Below, in pieces: positions 19,381 through 30,163 of a stretch of DNA of 64,000 nucleotides. Both the position numbers and the translations under genes were made by a program. The DNA is from Helicobacter cinaedi CCUG 18818 = ATCC BAA-847 (lineage in GTDB: Bacteria > Campylobacterota > Campylobacteria > Campylobacterales > Helicobacteraceae). The notes below the pieces were generated by a model. It was not told the DNA's origin. It made no database searches and worked only from the letters and a program-made list of their open reading frames with translations. The number at the start of each line of letters is the position of its first letter. The first letter of the stretch is position 1. Where the stretch lies: positions 489,053-553,052 of the forward strand of contig NZ_DS990392.1 in assembly GCF_000155475.1 (NCBI RefSeq). Direction: 5' to 3'.

Positions 19381-21162
19381 TTAGCTATTCCGCCCTAGAA
19401 TCCCAAGCAGATTTTCAAGTATGTTTTCATCGCATTGAAGCTCAAACTTTTTTAACCCTTCACGCTTAATAAGCTCTAATCGTCCCTCATTTAAGCCCTT
19501 GCCCACAATCAAAGCAAATGAAAATCCAAGTAATTCAAAGTCTTTCATCTTTACACCAAATCGCTCATCTCTATCATCAAGCAAGACATCTATGCCCCTA
19601 GCCTTGCACTCTTCATAGATTTTTGTAGCAAACTCACTTTGTGCTATGTCTTTGACATTTGAAATAATAATGGCTAAATCAAAAACCTTAACTTCTTTAC
19701 CCCACACACAGCCTAGCTCATCGCTTTTTTGCTCCAAAATTGCCGGTAAGATTCTAGATACGCCAAAGCCATAGCACCCCATAATCAAATCCTGCGCCTT
19801 GCCGTCCTTATCCAAAAATTGTGCGTTCATCGCGTGAGAATACTTCGTGCCAAGCTTAAAGATATGTCCCACTTCAATGCCCTTTGTGTAATACAACTCC
19901 CCATTACATTTAGGACACAAATCCCCCTCTTGTGTTTGAGCTAAGTCTGCAAAGTTAAGATTTTCAAATGTGTCTAAATCCACACCCACAAAGTGATAAT
20001 CCTTTTCATTCGCTCCACAAATAAGCCCCTTAGCTTCTCTTAAACTCTCATCAAAATAAATATGGCTACTTTGCGTAATATACCCCAAGCCATAAGGTCC
20101 TATAAACCCAACCTCTAGCACGCCATTTTTTCCAGCTTGTGCTATCTCGCTAGATTCTGCATCTTCTAGGCTTATAAAGGAGCTATCCACACGATTAATG
20201 GTGTTGAGTAATTTTGTCTCTTCAATCTCATCATCACCCCGCACAAAGCCATACACAAGCTCAAAGCTCCCATCAGCCCTTAACGCCTTTTTCACAACAG
20301 CTTTTAAAAGATAGAATCTATCCACTTTAAAAAACTCGCTTAAAGATTCTATGCTTTTCACATTTGGCGTGTAGAATCGCCCAAACTCCGCTTTTGGCGG
20401 ATTTTCATCATATTTTAGCTCACTTGGACGAGGGGAGAGACGCAAAGCCCTTGAGCTTATCTCAATATTTGCCCCATACTCGCAGTTTTTACACACTACA
20501 ATCGTATCTTCCCCACAAGGAGCTAGCACCATAAATTCCTTACTTCCACTCCCGCCAATCGCCCCAGAATCCGCCTCTACAATTTTAAAATCCACACCTA
20601 TGCGTTCTAAGATTTTTTTATAAGTTTGCTCCATTACATCAAACTCTCTATCCAAATCTTCAAAGCTACTATGAAAGCTATATCCGTCCTTCATAATAAA
20701 TTCACGCCCACGCATAAGCCCAAAACGCGGACGCACTTCATCGCGGAACTTCGTATGAATTTGATAAAGATGAACGGGAAGTTGCTTATAGCTTTTCACA
20801 CCATTTTTAGCAATGAAAGTTACCACCTCTTCGTGCGTAGGTCCTAGCACAAACTCATTCTCTTTCCTATCCACAAGCCGCAAAAGCTCTCGCCCATACT
20901 TTTCATATCGCCCAGATTCACGCCATAAATCCGCAGGGGTAACAAAACCCATTAGAATCTCCTGTGCGTTTGTTATATCCATTTCTTCCTTAATGATAAA
21001 ACGCACTTTATCAAGGAGCTTTTTTCCAAGTGGTAAAAAGTTATAAATCCCACTGCCCACCTGCTGGATAAACCCACCTCGCACAAGATATTGATGACTT
21101 TTTAGCAGGGCATCTTTTGGGGCTTCTTTTAAGGTATTAACAAAAAGCTGTGAAAATCTCAT
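19381..21162 (-). CDS. proS: Prolyl-tRNA synthetase (bacterial type)
   Basis: The 593-residue class II synthetase charges tRNA-Pro. Motif 1 ([17 protein letters not shown]), motif 2 ([21 protein letters not shown], split by the usual loop) and motif 3 ([14 protein letters not shown]) are in order. Between motifs 2 and 3 lies the YbaK-like editing insertion (about 220-380) that removes mischarged alanine, marking the bacterial form. The C-terminal anticodon-binding domain follows. ATG 21162 is chosen over an upstream start because GGAAG lies before it; it overlaps the hemA stop by four bases (ATGA). Confidence 0.97.
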   Translation of the reverse strand: MRFSQLFVNTLKEAPKDALLKSHQYLVRGGFIQQVGSGIYNFLPLGKKLLDKVRFIIKEEMDITNAQEILMGFVTPADLWRESGRYEKYGRELLRLVDRKENEFVLGPTHEEVVTFIAKNGVKSYKQLPVHLYQIHTKFRDEVRPRFGLMRGREFIMKDGYSFHSSFEDLDREFDVMEQTYKKILERIGVDFKIVEADSGAIGGSGSKEFMVLAPCGEDTIVVCKNCEYGANIEISSRALRLSPRPSELKYDENPPKAEFGRFYTPNVKSIESLSEFFKVDRFYLLKAVVKKALRADGSFELVYGFVRGDDEIEETKLLNTINRVDSSFISLEDAESSEIAQAGKNGVLEVGFIGPYGLGYITQSSHIYFDESLREAKGLICGANEKDYHFVGVDLDTFENLNFADLAQTQEGDLCPKCNGELYYTKGIEVGHIFKLGTKYSHAMNAQFLDKDGKAQDLIMGCYGFGVSRILPAILEQKSDELGCVWGKEVKVFDLAIIISNVKDIAQSEFATKIYEECKARGIDVLLDDRDERFGVKMKDFELLGFSFALIVGKGLNEGRLELIKREGLKKFELQCDENILENLLGILGRNS

Positions 21163-22505
21163 ATATCTTCCTTTACAATTGTGGTGTCTTTTTCGCATTT
21201 GTAGTTACTTAATATAACAACTTCATCGCCAATATCAAACATACTTTTCATCGCTTCAATGATAGGATCGCCCTGATGACTTTCACTTGCCTGTTTTAGT
21301 CTCATCGTGGGATTATGCAAAAAGCTATTAAACGCCCCGTGCAGAATCTTTTCTACATTTTGACGATACTCACTTGGTAAAAATCCTTTCTTAATCGCCC
21401 TATCAAGCTCTTTGAGCGAAGATTGCTTAGCTAAATAGCGGATATGTTTGATTATAGGCTCAACACTCAAAGTCTGCAACCAAGTAAAAAAATCTCTCGT
21501 ATAAGATTCTAGAATCTTATGTGCTTCTTTAGCACTCTTATCACGCACACCCTTATGCTCTTTGACAATCTCTTGCAAATCATCAACGCAAAAAATCTCC
21601 AAATCCGCCATTTTTACAGATTCTATATCACGCGGCAGGGCTAAGTCAAACCATAAACGCTTGACTTGAGATGCTTTTACCATATTTGCTTTAATAACAC
21701 ACTCTGTCGCACTTGTCGCACTAAAAAGCAAAGTAAAGCTATTGAGAATTTGAAAGAGATTTTCAAAAGATTCTATATTGACATTCTTAGAATCTAACTC
21801 TTTAGCAAGATTATAAGCGTTTTGCTTTGTGCGAGAGATCAGTGTGATTTTCGCTCCTGCATTTAATAAATGCTTACACGCAAGGCGTCCCATTTCCCCA
21901 CTGCCAATGACTAGGGCGTGAGTAGAATCTAGATTCTGCCCCATTTGCTTAAGCTTATGCTCTGCCATACGCACCGCTGTGGAAGCCACCGACACACTAT
22001 GGGCTGAAATATCCGTCTCCTGCCGCACATTTGCCGCACATTTAAAGGCAAAATGCATTAAACGCGTCATATCCTTACTACATAGTTTGTTGTCAAAAGA
22101 GAGTTTATAGGCATTTTTGAGCTGCCCTGTAATCTGCGTTTCACCCACCACGAGGCTATCAAGGCTTGAAGCCACACCAAAAATATGATAAATCGCATAT
22201 TCATTTAAACGCACAATGGCATTTTGCTCTATGAGTGCAGAATCTAAGCCTGTGTATTTTGCTAAAGTAGCGTATATGTGGCTTCTAGCTATTTTCCTAT
22301 CATACATACTCACATAAATTTCAATGCGATTACAAGTGCAAAGCAAAATGCTTTCACTTATGCTTTCACTTTCATTTATTTCTTGTAAAAAGGGTAGAAT
22401 CTTAGCTTGAGTGATGTTGAGCTTTTCACGCATAGCAATATCTGTATTTTTATGTGAAAAACTTATAACCATATATTGCGTTTTTTGTTCTTCTTGTCTT
22501 TGCAT
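21159..22505 (-). CDS. hemA: Glutamyl-tRNA reductase
   Basis: This 448-residue enzyme makes glutamate-1-semialdehyde from Glu-tRNA, the first committed step of C5 haem synthesis. The catalytic cysteine is in LLCTCNRIEIY (about residues 53-63). GETQITGQLKNAY and the NADPH-binding segment VIGSGEMGRLACKHL follow, then the helical dimer domain. Start choice is uncertain: ATG 22505 follows AGGGGTGG, ATG 22472 begins with MVISFSHKNTDIA where most homologues begin, and a longer frame opens at 22538 inside ispB. The gene is translationally coupled to proS. Confidence 0.95.
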   Translation of the reverse strand: MQRQEEQKTQYMVISFSHKNTDIAMREKLNITQAKILPFLQEINESESISESILLCTCNRIEIYVSMYDRKIARSHIYATLAKYTGLDSALIEQNAIVRLNEYAIYHIFGVASSLDSLVVGETQITGQLKNAYKLSFDNKLCSKDMTRLMHFAFKCAANVRQETDISAHSVSVASTAVRMAEHKLKQMGQNLDSTHALVIGSGEMGRLACKHLLNAGAKITLISRTKQNAYNLAKELDSKNVNIESFENLFQILNSFTLLFSATSATECVIKANMVKASQVKRLWFDLALPRDIESVKMADLEIFCVDDLQEIVKEHKGVRDKSAKEAHKILESYTRDFFTWLQTLSVEPIIKHIRYLAKQSSLKELDRAIKKGFLPSEYRQNVEKILHGAFNSFLHNPTMRLKQASESHQGDPIIEAMKSMFDIGDEVVILSNYKCEKDTTIVKEDI

Positions 22506-22521
22506 ATCCACCCCTACACCC

Positions 22522-23433
22522 TTAAAATGTCCGCTCAATCATCTGCGTGATAATCTCTTGTAGTTTGGCATTACTCTCATTTGCCACAGCCATAAGGGCT
22601 TTGTTGGCATATACTTTTGCTTCATCTATGCTTTGAGAGATAGCATTGTGTTTTTGCATTCGCACTTTTATCCAAATCTCTTGCTCTTCACTTAATTCTG
22701 TTGCCCATAAACCTTGCACGATCTCACGCTCATTTTCATCTAGCTTTTCATACATAAGCATAAGCGGTAGCGTTACCTTACCTTCCTTAAAATCGCTCAT
22801 TGAAGGTTTGCCAAGCGTTTTAGAATCTTGTGTGAAGTCTAAAATATCATCAATAATTTGAAAGGCAATACCTAGATTTTCGCCATAGATTCTATATATA
22901 TTTTTATTTAGCCCCTTGAGTATTGCTCCGCACTCCGCTGCTGCGACAATAAGAGCAGCGGTTTTATTCCCACACATTTTGATATAAGCTTGTTTATCAA
23001 TATGGAATCTTGAAGCAAGTGAAACATCTTCAATCTCGCCAATGGATAGTCTCACCACCGCTGAAGACACACTTTGGGCTAATCGCACATCAAGGCAGCT
23101 TAGCTCATAAAACGCCTTAGAATACAGCACATCACCTAACATAATGGCATTTTTATTCCCAAAAAGAGCATTGATTGATGGCTTTTGTCGCCGTGTTTGT
23201 GCCTCATCAATCACATCATCGTGCAAAAGTGAAGCACTTTGAATCATCTCTATTAACGCACACGCCCTTAAAGAATCTTCACTCACACCGCTAATAGCGA
23301 GTAAAAGCTTACTTCGTAGCATTTTACCTTGGCTAAGATGAGAGCTAAGATTCAGCACTTCATCATTGCCACATTCCTTGATATACATATCAATATACGC
23401 CTTAATCCGCTCCAACGCAAATTCCAAGCCCAT
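22522..23433 (-). CDS. ispB: Polyprenyl diphosphate synthase
   Basis: This 303-residue trans-prenyltransferase extends allylic diphosphates with IPP for quinone side chains. The first aspartate-rich motif is DDVID in LLHDDVIDEAQTRR and the second is IIDDILDFT; KTAALIVAAAE is the usual helix between them. The residues before the first motif (MIQSASLLH) are small, which fits a long-chain product. H. pylori makes menaquinone-6 and so needs this type of enzyme. ATG 23433 follows GGAG; its first base is the last base of the upstream stop. Confidence 0.93.
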   Translation of the reverse strand: MGLEFALERIKAYIDMYIKECGNDEVLNLSSHLSQGKMLRSKLLLAISGVSEDSLRACALIEMIQSASLLHDDVIDEAQTRRQKPSINALFGNKNAIMLGDVLYSKAFYELSCLDVRLAQSVSSAVVRLSIGEIEDVSLASRFHIDKQAYIKMCGNKTAALIVAAAECGAILKGLNKNIYRIYGENLGIAFQIIDDILDFTQDSKTLGKPSMSDFKEGKVTLPLMLMYEKLDENEREIVQGLWATELSEEQEIWIKVRMQKHNAISQSIDEAKVYANKALMAVANESNAKLQEIITQMIERTF

Positions 23434-23858
23434 CAATCCACTCCTTGTAAGAGATTTTCATCAAGCACAGATACGCCAAGCCCCTCAATATACAGCTTCA
23501 AATGTGCCTTCTTATCAGCAAAATCTTTAAAATACAAAAGTAGCTGCGGATCGTCTTTAAGCGTATTGTCCCCCCTAGCAAGCGGGATTCTAAAAGCATT
23601 GCGTTGATAGTCTTTATACAACACAACTTGATGATTAAACTTATCATAGCGGATATGCAACACAAGCCCTTGATTTTTAAACAATGTCCAGCGGAACTCT
23701 AGCTTTTTTTGCACATTACCTAAGTCAAAATTCGCACTATACACCTGCTCTTTTTTAAGCTCAAGACTCTTCTCCCAGCTCCATTGTGGAATCGCCCCAT
23801 AAGCTTGTGCCATAAAAAACACAGCCCACACAATAAAGACAAACTTTGTTTTATTCAT
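23433..23858 (-). CDS. Small exported protein, HP0241-like by position
   Basis: A 141-residue protein with a signal peptide (KTKFVFIVWAVFFMAQAYGA, residues 3-22, cleavage after AYG-A or nearby). The mature part is beta-rich with alternating charged and hydrophobic residues (LEFRWTLFKNQGLVLHIRY). I do not recognise a domain. In H. pylori an uncharacterised gene occupies the same place between ispB and the knotted small protein. It overlaps the previous gene by 8 bases and the next by one, so it is translationally coupled. The role is unknown; a periplasmic location is inferred. Confidence 0.75.
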   Translation of the reverse strand: MNKTKFVFIVWAVFFMAQAYGAIPQWSWEKSLELKKEQVYSANFDLGNVQKKLEFRWTLFKNQGLVLHIRYDKFNHQVVLYKDYQRNAFRIPLARGDNTLKDDPQLLLYFKDFADKKAHLKLYIEGLGVSVLDENLLQGVD

Positions 23859-24117
23859 AATTTCCCAATATAGTTGCCATAGAAGTTATTGCAAGATTCT
23901 GTTTGCCACTTTCTATCTCTTCTTTACGCGTCTCATCAAAATAATACGCCTTAAAGGCTTTATCTACATCTACACCCTTTTGCTCCAAAAGTGCCTCATA
24001 CACCACCACGCGTTCTAATAACCGCTCTAATTCCAATCCAACTAAAGTGGGCGAAGCATTGCGGATAATTTCCTGCCACTTTTGTAATGGACTTCCCTCA
24101 AAAAACGCATCTTCCAT
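23851..24117 (-). CDS. Small helical protein similar to HP0242 (knotted dimer)
   Basis: An 88-residue acidic, all-helical protein. It aligns by eye with H. pylori HP0242: FFEGSPLQKWQEII against its FEGNPLDKWNDII, LELERLLE in the middle, and a C-terminal SMATILGN end. HP0242 is known for a homodimer whose chains are interwound into a pseudo-knot; its cellular role is not settled. It lies 7 bases after hisD and before the exported protein gene, the same order as in H. pylori apart from hisD. Confidence 0.85.
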   Translation of the reverse strand: MEDAFFEGSPLQKWQEIIRNASPTLVGLELERLLERVVVYEALLEQKGVDVDKAFKAYYFDETRKEEIESGKQNLAITSMATILGNYE

Positions 24118-24124
24118 ATCTGCC

Positions 24125-25426
24125 CTACTCCTTTATAGAATCTAGTCTTTTTAAAACTGCTTGTGCGTGAGCGTGGAGAGATTCACATTCTGCTAAAATC
24201 GCACAAGATTCTCCCATTTGCTTTAACGCATTGCGTGAAAATGAGATAATAGAGCTTCTTTTCATAAAATGCTCCACGCTCAAAGGAGAAAAGAATCTCG
24301 CACTACCACCCGTTGGCAGCGTATGGTTGGGACCAGCAAGATAATCGCCAATAGGCTCACTTGAATACTCCCCTAAAAATATCGCTCCAGCGTGTTTGAT
24401 ATAAGGCAATACATCAAAAGGTGAATGCGTTAGAATCTCCAAATGTTCAGCCGCTAGAGCATTTGCTATTTCTATGCTTTCATTTATATCACGCGTATAT
24501 ATCAAAACGGAACGATTTTCAATGCTTTTTTTAGCAATCTCATAGCGAGGCATTGTAGGCAGAATCTCATCTATCTGTGCTTTTACCTTTTCAATCAAGC
24601 CTATATCATCGCTTATAAGAATGGAGCTTGCCATTTCATCGTGTTCAGCTTGAGAGAGTAAATCATAAGCCACATATTGCGGGTTTGCACTCTTATCGGC
24701 GATTATGGCTATTTCACTAGGACCTGCCACCATATCAATATTAACTTCACCAAACACAAGCTTCTTCGCACAAGCGACAAAAATATTGCCCGGACCTGTG
24801 ATAACATCTGCCTTTTTCACCCCATCAATCCCATACGCCATAAGCCCTATGGCACTTGCCCCACCGACTTTATAAGATTCTGTAATATTACATAAATGCA
24901 GGGCTGCTAAAAGAAGTGGATTAAGCTCATTATGTGGAGCAGGAGAACAAAGCACAATCTCCTTAACACCAGCAACAATAGCAGGGATTGCATTCATAAG
25001 CACCGAGCTTGGGTAGGCAGCCTTGCCACCGGGGATATATAGCCCCGCACGCTCCATAGGTGTAAGCTTGGATCCAAGCATAGTGCCATTTAGCTCACAA
25101 TCAATCCAAGTTTGCTGTTTTTGCTTTTGATGAAAGGCGTAGATTCTATCATAGGCTAAATGCAGAGCATTTTTTAAATCTTTTGGCAAATCATCATAGG
25201 CTTTGGCACACTGCGTTTGAGAGATTTGCAAATCCTGCAAACTTTTTGCTTCCCACTTATCAAAACGAGCAATATGCCTTTGCAAAGCTCCAAAACCTTC
25301 ATTTTTTATCTCTTCAAGGATACTCTGCACGATAGATGAAACCTCTCCCATATCCATCTTGCCACGCTCTAGAATCTTTACAAATTCTTTATCAAACTCA
25401 CAAGTATGCGTATCAAGGATTTTCAT
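24125..25426 (-). CDS. hisD: Histidinol dehydrogenase
   Basis: This 433-residue enzyme oxidises histidinol to histidine in two NAD-linked steps, the end of the pathway. Visible are GLYIPGGKAAYPSSVLMNA, DVITGPGN, DMVAGPSEIAIIAD, SQAEHDEMA (zinc and catalytic residues) and GPNHTLPTGG near the C terminus. ATG 25426 is used because GGGGAAAAG lies before it; the frame stays open further upstream. H. pylori lacks histidine synthesis, so this gene points to an enterohepatic or gut species. It is placed in front of the hemA/proS/hemC string rather than in a his operon. Confidence 0.96.
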   Translation of the reverse strand: MKILDTHTCEFDKEFVKILERGKMDMGEVSSIVQSILEEIKNEGFGALQRHIARFDKWEAKSLQDLQISQTQCAKAYDDLPKDLKNALHLAYDRIYAFHQKQKQQTWIDCELNGTMLGSKLTPMERAGLYIPGGKAAYPSSVLMNAIPAIVAGVKEIVLCSPAPHNELNPLLLAALHLCNITESYKVGGASAIGLMAYGIDGVKKADVITGPGNIFVACAKKLVFGEVNIDMVAGPSEIAIIADKSANPQYVAYDLLSQAEHDEMASSILISDDIGLIEKVKAQIDEILPTMPRYEIAKKSIENRSVLIYTRDINESIEIANALAAEHLEILTHSPFDVLPYIKHAGAIFLGEYSSEPIGDYLAGPNHTLPTGGSARFFSPLSVEHFMKRSSIISFSRNALKQMGESCAILAECESLHAHAQAVLKRLDSIKE

Positions 25427-25604
25427 TCTTTTCCCCATAATCAAAAAGTAAATGAGAATTATATATGGCAACTCTAAACAAACGCCCACTTACTCAAGGG
25501 CTTATCAAACAAATTCTTAAATACTTATTTTGTTTCACTCAACGCAAGATTCAAGATTTTGGAGTGTTTTATCGTATCAACTAACTCAATGTGGGAATTT
25601 AATG

Positions 25605-25641
25605 AGCTAAGATTCTAAGCATATAACCTAGAATCTTAGCT
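25605..25641 (-). terminator. Inverted repeat after mqo, probable terminator
   Basis: A perfect 13-base-pair stem (arms 25605-25617 and 25629-25641, AGCTAAGATTCTA) with an 11-base loop, 22 bases past the mqo stop. The U-tract on the minus strand is poor. The arms contain one AGATTCT and one AGAATCT. Confidence 0.6.
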
Positions 25642-25662
25642 GTGGGAAAAGCGGATTTGAGG

Positions 25663-27150
25663 CTAAATCGCACAAAAAGGCATTTTGAGAATCTGGGCTG
25701 TTTTGGAACGCCACTCGTTAAAATGCGTGATTTTCTCCTCCAATGGTCGTTTATATGATGGTATCATCTCGGCAAGTTTATCTTTCCATTCACTACTTTT
25801 CATCTCTTCACCAAAACATCGCTCAAGCACTTGTAGCATAATATCCGCAGCTGTTGAAGCTCCCGGCGATGCTCCAAGCAATGCTGCCAAGCTTCCATCA
25901 CTTGAAGTGATAACTTCCGTACCAAATTGCAAACTTCCCCTGCCCTTGCTATCTTTTTTGATAATCTGCACCCTTTGTCCAGCAAATAACGCCTCCCAAT
26001 CCTCCAGCTTCGCATCAGGGAAAAACACATGAAGCTTACGCATTCTCTGCTTGTTTGACATTAGAATCTGCTTAATCAAATAAATCGTCAAAGGCACATT
26101 ATCAATACCTGCTTGAAACATAGGCAAAAAGTTACTCAAACGCACAGACATAGGGAAATCAAGCAAACTGCCGTGTTTTAAGAACTTCGTATTAAATCCC
26201 GCATATGGACCAAAAAGCAACTCTTTTTTACCTTGAATAATACGCGTATCCAAATGTGGCACTGACATCGGTGGATCGCCAATAGACGCCTTGCCATATA
26301 TCTTTGCATTATGCTTATCAATAACATCGCGATTTTTACACACAAGCCACAGCCCACCCACAGGGAATCCACCATAGCCACGCCCTTCGGGTATGCCACT
26401 TTTTTGCAATAATGGAAACGATCCACCACCTGCACCTAAAAATACAAATTTCGCCTTAACTTGCTTTTTTTCTCCACTCTTTGTATCTAGCACATCTAAG
26501 AGCCAAGCATTGCCCTGCTTGATAAGATTTTGCACTTTGTGATTCACATAAACATTAAAGTTATCCTTTTGGCTAAGCTTTTCTTTAAACTGCCTTACAA
26601 TCTCGCCAAAATCCACATCTGTGCCTTCCTGCATATATGTCGCAGCAATGGGCTGATTCGTATCTCGCCCTTCAAGCAAAAGCGGAGCCCATTGCTTAAT
26701 CTGCTCTTTATCTTCGGAATAAATCATATTTTTAAAAAGCGGACAGCTTGATGTAAGTGTCTCGTAGCGTTGCTTTAAATACGGCACGATATGATCCACC
26801 ACAAAGCTTAAATGTGGCACGGGATTTAAAAAAGTCTGTGGTTCTTTTAAGATTCCAGTTTCTACACAATATGCCCAAAACTCCTTGCTAAGCTCATATT
26901 GCTGATTAATTCTTACCGCTTTTGAAATATCAATGCTACCATCTTCTTTTTTTGGCGTGTAGTTTAACTCACAAAGTGCCTGATGTCCTGTCCCAGCGTT
27001 GTTCCATACCATACTGCTTTCCAACGCCACATCATCAAGCATTTCATATACACTAATATGTGCTGAAGGCTCAAGCTCTTTTAGCATTGCTGCTAATGTC
27101 AAGCTCATAATCCCTCCACCAACTAAAACTACTTCTGAATCCTCGCTCAT
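25663..27150 (-). CDS. mqo: Malate:quinone oxidoreductase
   Basis: This 495-residue FAD enzyme at the inner face of the membrane oxidises malate to oxaloacetate and passes electrons to menaquinone. The FAD-binding VVLVGGGIMSLTLAAML is at residues 7-23. Other family blocks are SMVWNNAGTGHQALCELNYTP (49-69), GGSFPLLQKSGIPEGRGYGGFPVGG and, near the end, LLGASPGASTAADIM. Length is usual. In Helicobacter it replaces soluble malate dehydrogenase and works with AcnB (also here) in the TCA cycle. A strong GGAAGGAG precedes the ATG. The 282 bases upstream hold AT-rich promoter-like DNA and a 12-base palindrome GCTTATATAAGC. Confidence 0.95.
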   Translation of the reverse strand: MSEDSEVVLVGGGIMSLTLAAMLKELEPSAHISVYEMLDDVALESSMVWNNAGTGHQALCELNYTPKKEDGSIDISKAVRINQQYELSKEFWAYCVETGILKEPQTFLNPVPHLSFVVDHIVPYLKQRYETLTSSCPLFKNMIYSEDKEQIKQWAPLLLEGRDTNQPIAATYMQEGTDVDFGEIVRQFKEKLSQKDNFNVYVNHKVQNLIKQGNAWLLDVLDTKSGEKKQVKAKFVFLGAGGGSFPLLQKSGIPEGRGYGGFPVGGLWLVCKNRDVIDKHNAKIYGKASIGDPPMSVPHLDTRIIQGKKELLFGPYAGFNTKFLKHGSLLDFPMSVRLSNFLPMFQAGIDNVPLTIYLIKQILMSNKQRMRKLHVFFPDAKLEDWEALFAGQRVQIIKKDSKGRGSLQFGTEVITSSDGSLAALLGASPGASTAADIMLQVLERCFGEEMKSSEWKDKLAEMIPSYKRPLEEKITHFNEWRSKTAQILKMPFCAI

Positions 27151-27432
27151 TTCCTTGCTCCTTCCTTATATTCACGCTTTGGGCTAGGCTTATATAAGCT
27201 TAAATGCTTTGTGCGTTAGGGGATTATTATGTATTGAACCTGCATTTGAAGTTCTCTTTATGTTAGGACATTTTTGTAAATGAGTATAAAAAAAAGTAAA
27301 ATAAAAGAATAACTTTGTTACCAAAATCACTTTTTTACATACTTGCTTTAGAAAAATGGGAGAATTTACCACATTTGCTGAACTCTCCCGTGAGACTTGA
27401 GAGAAGATTCTAAGGCTAAAATTAAAGCTTCA

Positions 27433-28194
27433 CTAAATTTTTACGCCCACATACAATGTGGAAATATTCGCACTATATGACTTTACGAAGTAGCTTTTCA
27501 CGCCTCTATCTAAAAGCTTCTGTGCGAGTTTTTCACTGCTTACAAAATGCTGTATAGAATCTGGCAAATATTTATATGCCGCATAGTTTTTTGACACAAG
27601 CCCACCCACTAAAGGCAGAATCTTAGAGGTATAAAATCGCATAAGAGAATCAAAAATGCCCCTTTTCTCGTTATTCATAAATTCCAAAATCACAATCACA
27701 CCACCGGGCTTCAAAACACGCACAAACTCATCTAATGCTTCTTCAAGTGCCACAACATTCCGCAATCCATAAGCGATTGAGAGAATATCTACACTTTGAG
27801 ATTCTATATTTAACGCCTTTGCCTCGCCCTTCTCAAGCCTAAGACTCCCCTGCTTCAGCAATGTCTCTAGCTTTTGATGAGCCACTTCAAGCATACCACT
27901 TGATGGATCTATCCCACGCAAATGTGCAATATGCTTTTGTGCCTTGTTGGCTTCATTTTGCCAATGCCAAAGCATATCGCCCGTGCCACAAGCTACATCA
28001 AGTACACATTCAATATTTTCCTTTCCCAACGCCTCAAACGCCTTTTTACACGCACTCACACGCCAACTCACATCAATGCCTAGGCTCATCACACGATTTG
28101 CCTTATCATAGCTTGGGGCAATCTCATCAAACATATTGACAATTTTTTCTTGCTTTTCTTGTGGAGCTGTGCTGTGAAGATTTTGCTTATCCAT
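27433..28194 (-). CDS. ubiE: Demethylmenaquinone C-methyltransferase (UbiE/MenG)
   Basis: This 253-residue SAM-dependent enzyme methylates demethylmenaquinone in the last menaquinone step. The SAM loop [12 protein letters not shown] is near residue 65; IAYGLRNV and [14 protein letters not shown] are the UbiE signatures. Because the genus makes menaquinone by the futalosine route, this enzyme together with the UbiA-type protein at 45.8-46.7 kb likely serves the late quinone steps. The ATG follows AGGAAAG and overlaps the argH stop by 8 bases, so it is translated with argH. Confidence 0.93.
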   Translation of the reverse strand: MDKQNLHSTAPQEKQEKIVNMFDEIAPSYDKANRVMSLGIDVSWRVSACKKAFEALGKENIECVLDVACGTGDMLWHWQNEANKAQKHIAHLRGIDPSSGMLEVAHQKLETLLKQGSLRLEKGEAKALNIESQSVDILSIAYGLRNVVALEEALDEFVRVLKPGGVIVILEFMNNEKRGIFDSLMRFYTSKILPLVGGLVSKNYAAYKYLPDSIQHFVSSEKLAQKLLDRGVKSYFVKSYSANISTLYVGVKI

Positions 28195-29587
28195 TACTTT
28201 CCTTTAATCTTTGTGCTACAAAGCCCATAAGCTCATTTATTTGAGTCTGTGTTTGTTTGCTTGAAGTCCCGCCTAGTGTGTCTCTTGCGTTCATAGAAGA
28301 TTCTAAACTTAGCACTGCCTTTACCCCCGCCTTTATCCTAGAATCTATACTTAAAATTTCAGATTCAGCTAACTCACTTATATCCACGCCCTTATGCTCC
28401 GCATACGCTACAACCTGCCCTGTGATATGATGTGCGTCTCTAAATGCTACGCCACATTCACGCACCAAAAAATCCGCCAAATCAGTCGCACTCAAATGTC
28501 CGCATTTTGCCATTTTTGCCATATTTTCTGTATGGATTGTCATAGTTTGAATGCACTCCTTAGCAATTCGCAAAGAAATTTTTACATTTTTAATCGCATC
28601 AAACACGCCCTCTTTATCTTCTTGCGTGTCCTTATTGTAGGCAAAAGGTAAACCTTTCATCACGCTAAGCAGTCCTATGAGTGAGCCATACACTCGCCCA
28701 CTTTTCCCACGCAGGAGTTCAGGCACATCGGGATTTTTCTTTTGGGGCATAATGGAGCTTCCTGTCGCATACGCATCGCTAAGGGATATAAACTTAAACT
28801 CCGCACTGCTCCATAGCACCAGCTCTTCAGCCACACGCGATAGGTGCATAGCAATCATTGATAGGCTATAAAGCATATCAAGGGCAAAGTCCCTATCACT
28901 TACTGAATCCATTGCATTAAGCGTAGGCTTTGCAAAGCCAAGCGTTTGAGCTAAAAACTCCCTGTCATTCCCATAAGGCGTCCCAGCTAACGCCCCACTG
29001 CCAAGCGGACAAAAATTATTCCGCTTAAAATCATCTTCCAAACGCTCCACATCTCGCTTAAAGTTACACGCCCACGCTACGAGATGAAAGCCAAAGTTAA
29101 TGGGTTGGGCGTGTTGCAAATGTGTCATTCCGGGCATAATGCTTTGTGTATGCTCTTGTGCAATGTCTAAAAGTGTTTGCATAAGATCTAAAAGCAAAAT
29201 CCTAATCTCTTTATTATTTCTTAGCACAAAGAGCCGAAAATCCACCGCCACTTGATCATTACGAGATCTTGCGGTGTGAAGTTTCTTGCCCACTTCACCG
29301 ATATGCTTTGTTAAGGCAGATTCTATTGCCATATGTATGTCTTCATCGCTTATCTTAAAGCTAAAATCACCAGATTCTATTTCCTGTGCGATAGATTCAA
29401 GCCCTTGTAAAATCTGTGCTAGTTCATCTTTATTTAAAACACCGATTTTTTCAAGCATTTGAGCGTGGGCTTTTGAGCCTTGTATATCCTCACGCCACAA
29501 AATCTTATCAAATAAAATTGAAGCATTAAACTCTTCTAAAAGTGAGCTAGATTCTAGCTCAAATCGCCCTCCCCAAAGCTTTGCCAT
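28187..29587 (-). CDS. argH: Argininosuccinate lyase
   Basis: This 466-residue enzyme splits argininosuccinate to arginine and fumarate. Signature blocks of the fumarase/aspartase superfamily are [29 protein letters not shown] and [12 protein letters not shown] (about residues 275-286). Length is usual. It overlaps ubiE by 8 bases and lies 9 bases after hemJ. No other arginine gene is in the window. Confidence 0.96.
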   Translation of the reverse strand: MAKLWGGRFELESSSLLEEFNASILFDKILWREDIQGSKAHAQMLEKIGVLNKDELAQILQGLESIAQEIESGDFSFKISDEDIHMAIESALTKHIGEVGKKLHTARSRNDQVAVDFRLFVLRNNKEIRILLLDLMQTLLDIAQEHTQSIMPGMTHLQHAQPINFGFHLVAWACNFKRDVERLEDDFKRNNFCPLGSGALAGTPYGNDREFLAQTLGFAKPTLNAMDSVSDRDFALDMLYSLSMIAMHLSRVAEELVLWSSAEFKFISLSDAYATGSSIMPQKKNPDVPELLRGKSGRVYGSLIGLLSVMKGLPFAYNKDTQEDKEGVFDAIKNVKISLRIAKECIQTMTIHTENMAKMAKCGHLSATDLADFLVRECGVAFRDAHHITGQVVAYAEHKGVDISELAESEILSIDSRIKAGVKAVLSLESSMNARDTLGGTSSKQTQTQINELMGFVAQRLKESNG

Positions 29588-29596
29588 AATTCCCTC

Positions 29597-30037
29597 CTAA
29601 AAAGGCTTACACACTGCTAAAAACGCAATGACAATAAGGGCGATTGTAGGAATCTCATTATAGATTCTAAAAAATGTATGCGACTTCTTACACGAGCCAT
29701 TCCCTAAAGTTTTAATAAAATATCCACAAGCAAAGTGATACACCACAAGCAACAGCACGATTGTAAGCTTGATATGAAGCCAGATTCCAGAATCTGCGGG
29801 TTTTAGCAAACTTGGACTCAAAGCTATCATCGCTACACCTGTGGCAAGTGTCAGCACCATTGCAGGCATACCGATAAATTTAAATAACCTTATCTCTTGA
29901 AGTTTGACAATCTCTACAAAATCCGCATTATCCCTATGTGTAGCGTGATACACAAATAATCGTGGCAGATAAAACAACATAGCCATCCACGATACAAGCA
30001 CCACAATATGAAACGCCTTGATATACAAATACTCCAT
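29597..30037 (-). CDS. hemJ: Protoporphyrinogen IX oxidase HemJ
   Basis: A 146-residue membrane protein of the UPF0093/HemJ family, which oxidises protoporphyrinogen IX to protoporphyrin IX. The first segment has the family pattern KAFHIVVLVSWMAMLFYLPRLFVYH (conserved histidine, tryptophan and YLPRLFVYH). Four hydrophobic segments follow. The C-terminal end is RIYNEIPTIALIVIAFLAVCKPF-like. Together with hemA and hemC it covers part of the haem pathway in this window. It precedes argH by 9 bases. Confidence 0.9.
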   Translation of the reverse strand: MEYLYIKAFHIVVLVSWMAMLFYLPRLFVYHATHRDNADFVEIVKLQEIRLFKFIGMPAMVLTLATGVAMIALSPSLLKPADSGIWLHIKLTIVLLLVVYHFACGYFIKTLGNGSCKKSHTFFRIYNEIPTIALIVIAFLAVCKPF

Positions 30038-30052
30038 TTTTACTCCCTACTT

Positions 30053-30092
30053 AGAATCTTGCCTTTTAGAATCTTTACAAAATGTAGAATCT
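30053..30092. repeat. Three direct copies of AGAATCT in 40 bases
   Basis: AGAATCT occurs at 30053-30059, 30068-30074 and 30086-30092, each preceded by T, in the hemJ-yigZ gap. The spacing is 15 and 18 bases. No gene or hairpin is formed. This is the densest cluster I noticed of the window-wide over-represented heptamer. Confidence 0.85.
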
Positions 30093-30163
30093 TAAAGTCG
30101 GCATTATACTTATTTTGAATGAATAGGCTTTTATCCGCCCCACTTAAAATTTCACATTAAATT

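Noticed and set aside
27190-27372. Minus-strand frame of 60 codons upstream of mqo
   Set aside because: No Shine-Dalgarno, low-complexity lysine/phenylalanine-rich translation from AT-rich promoter DNA.
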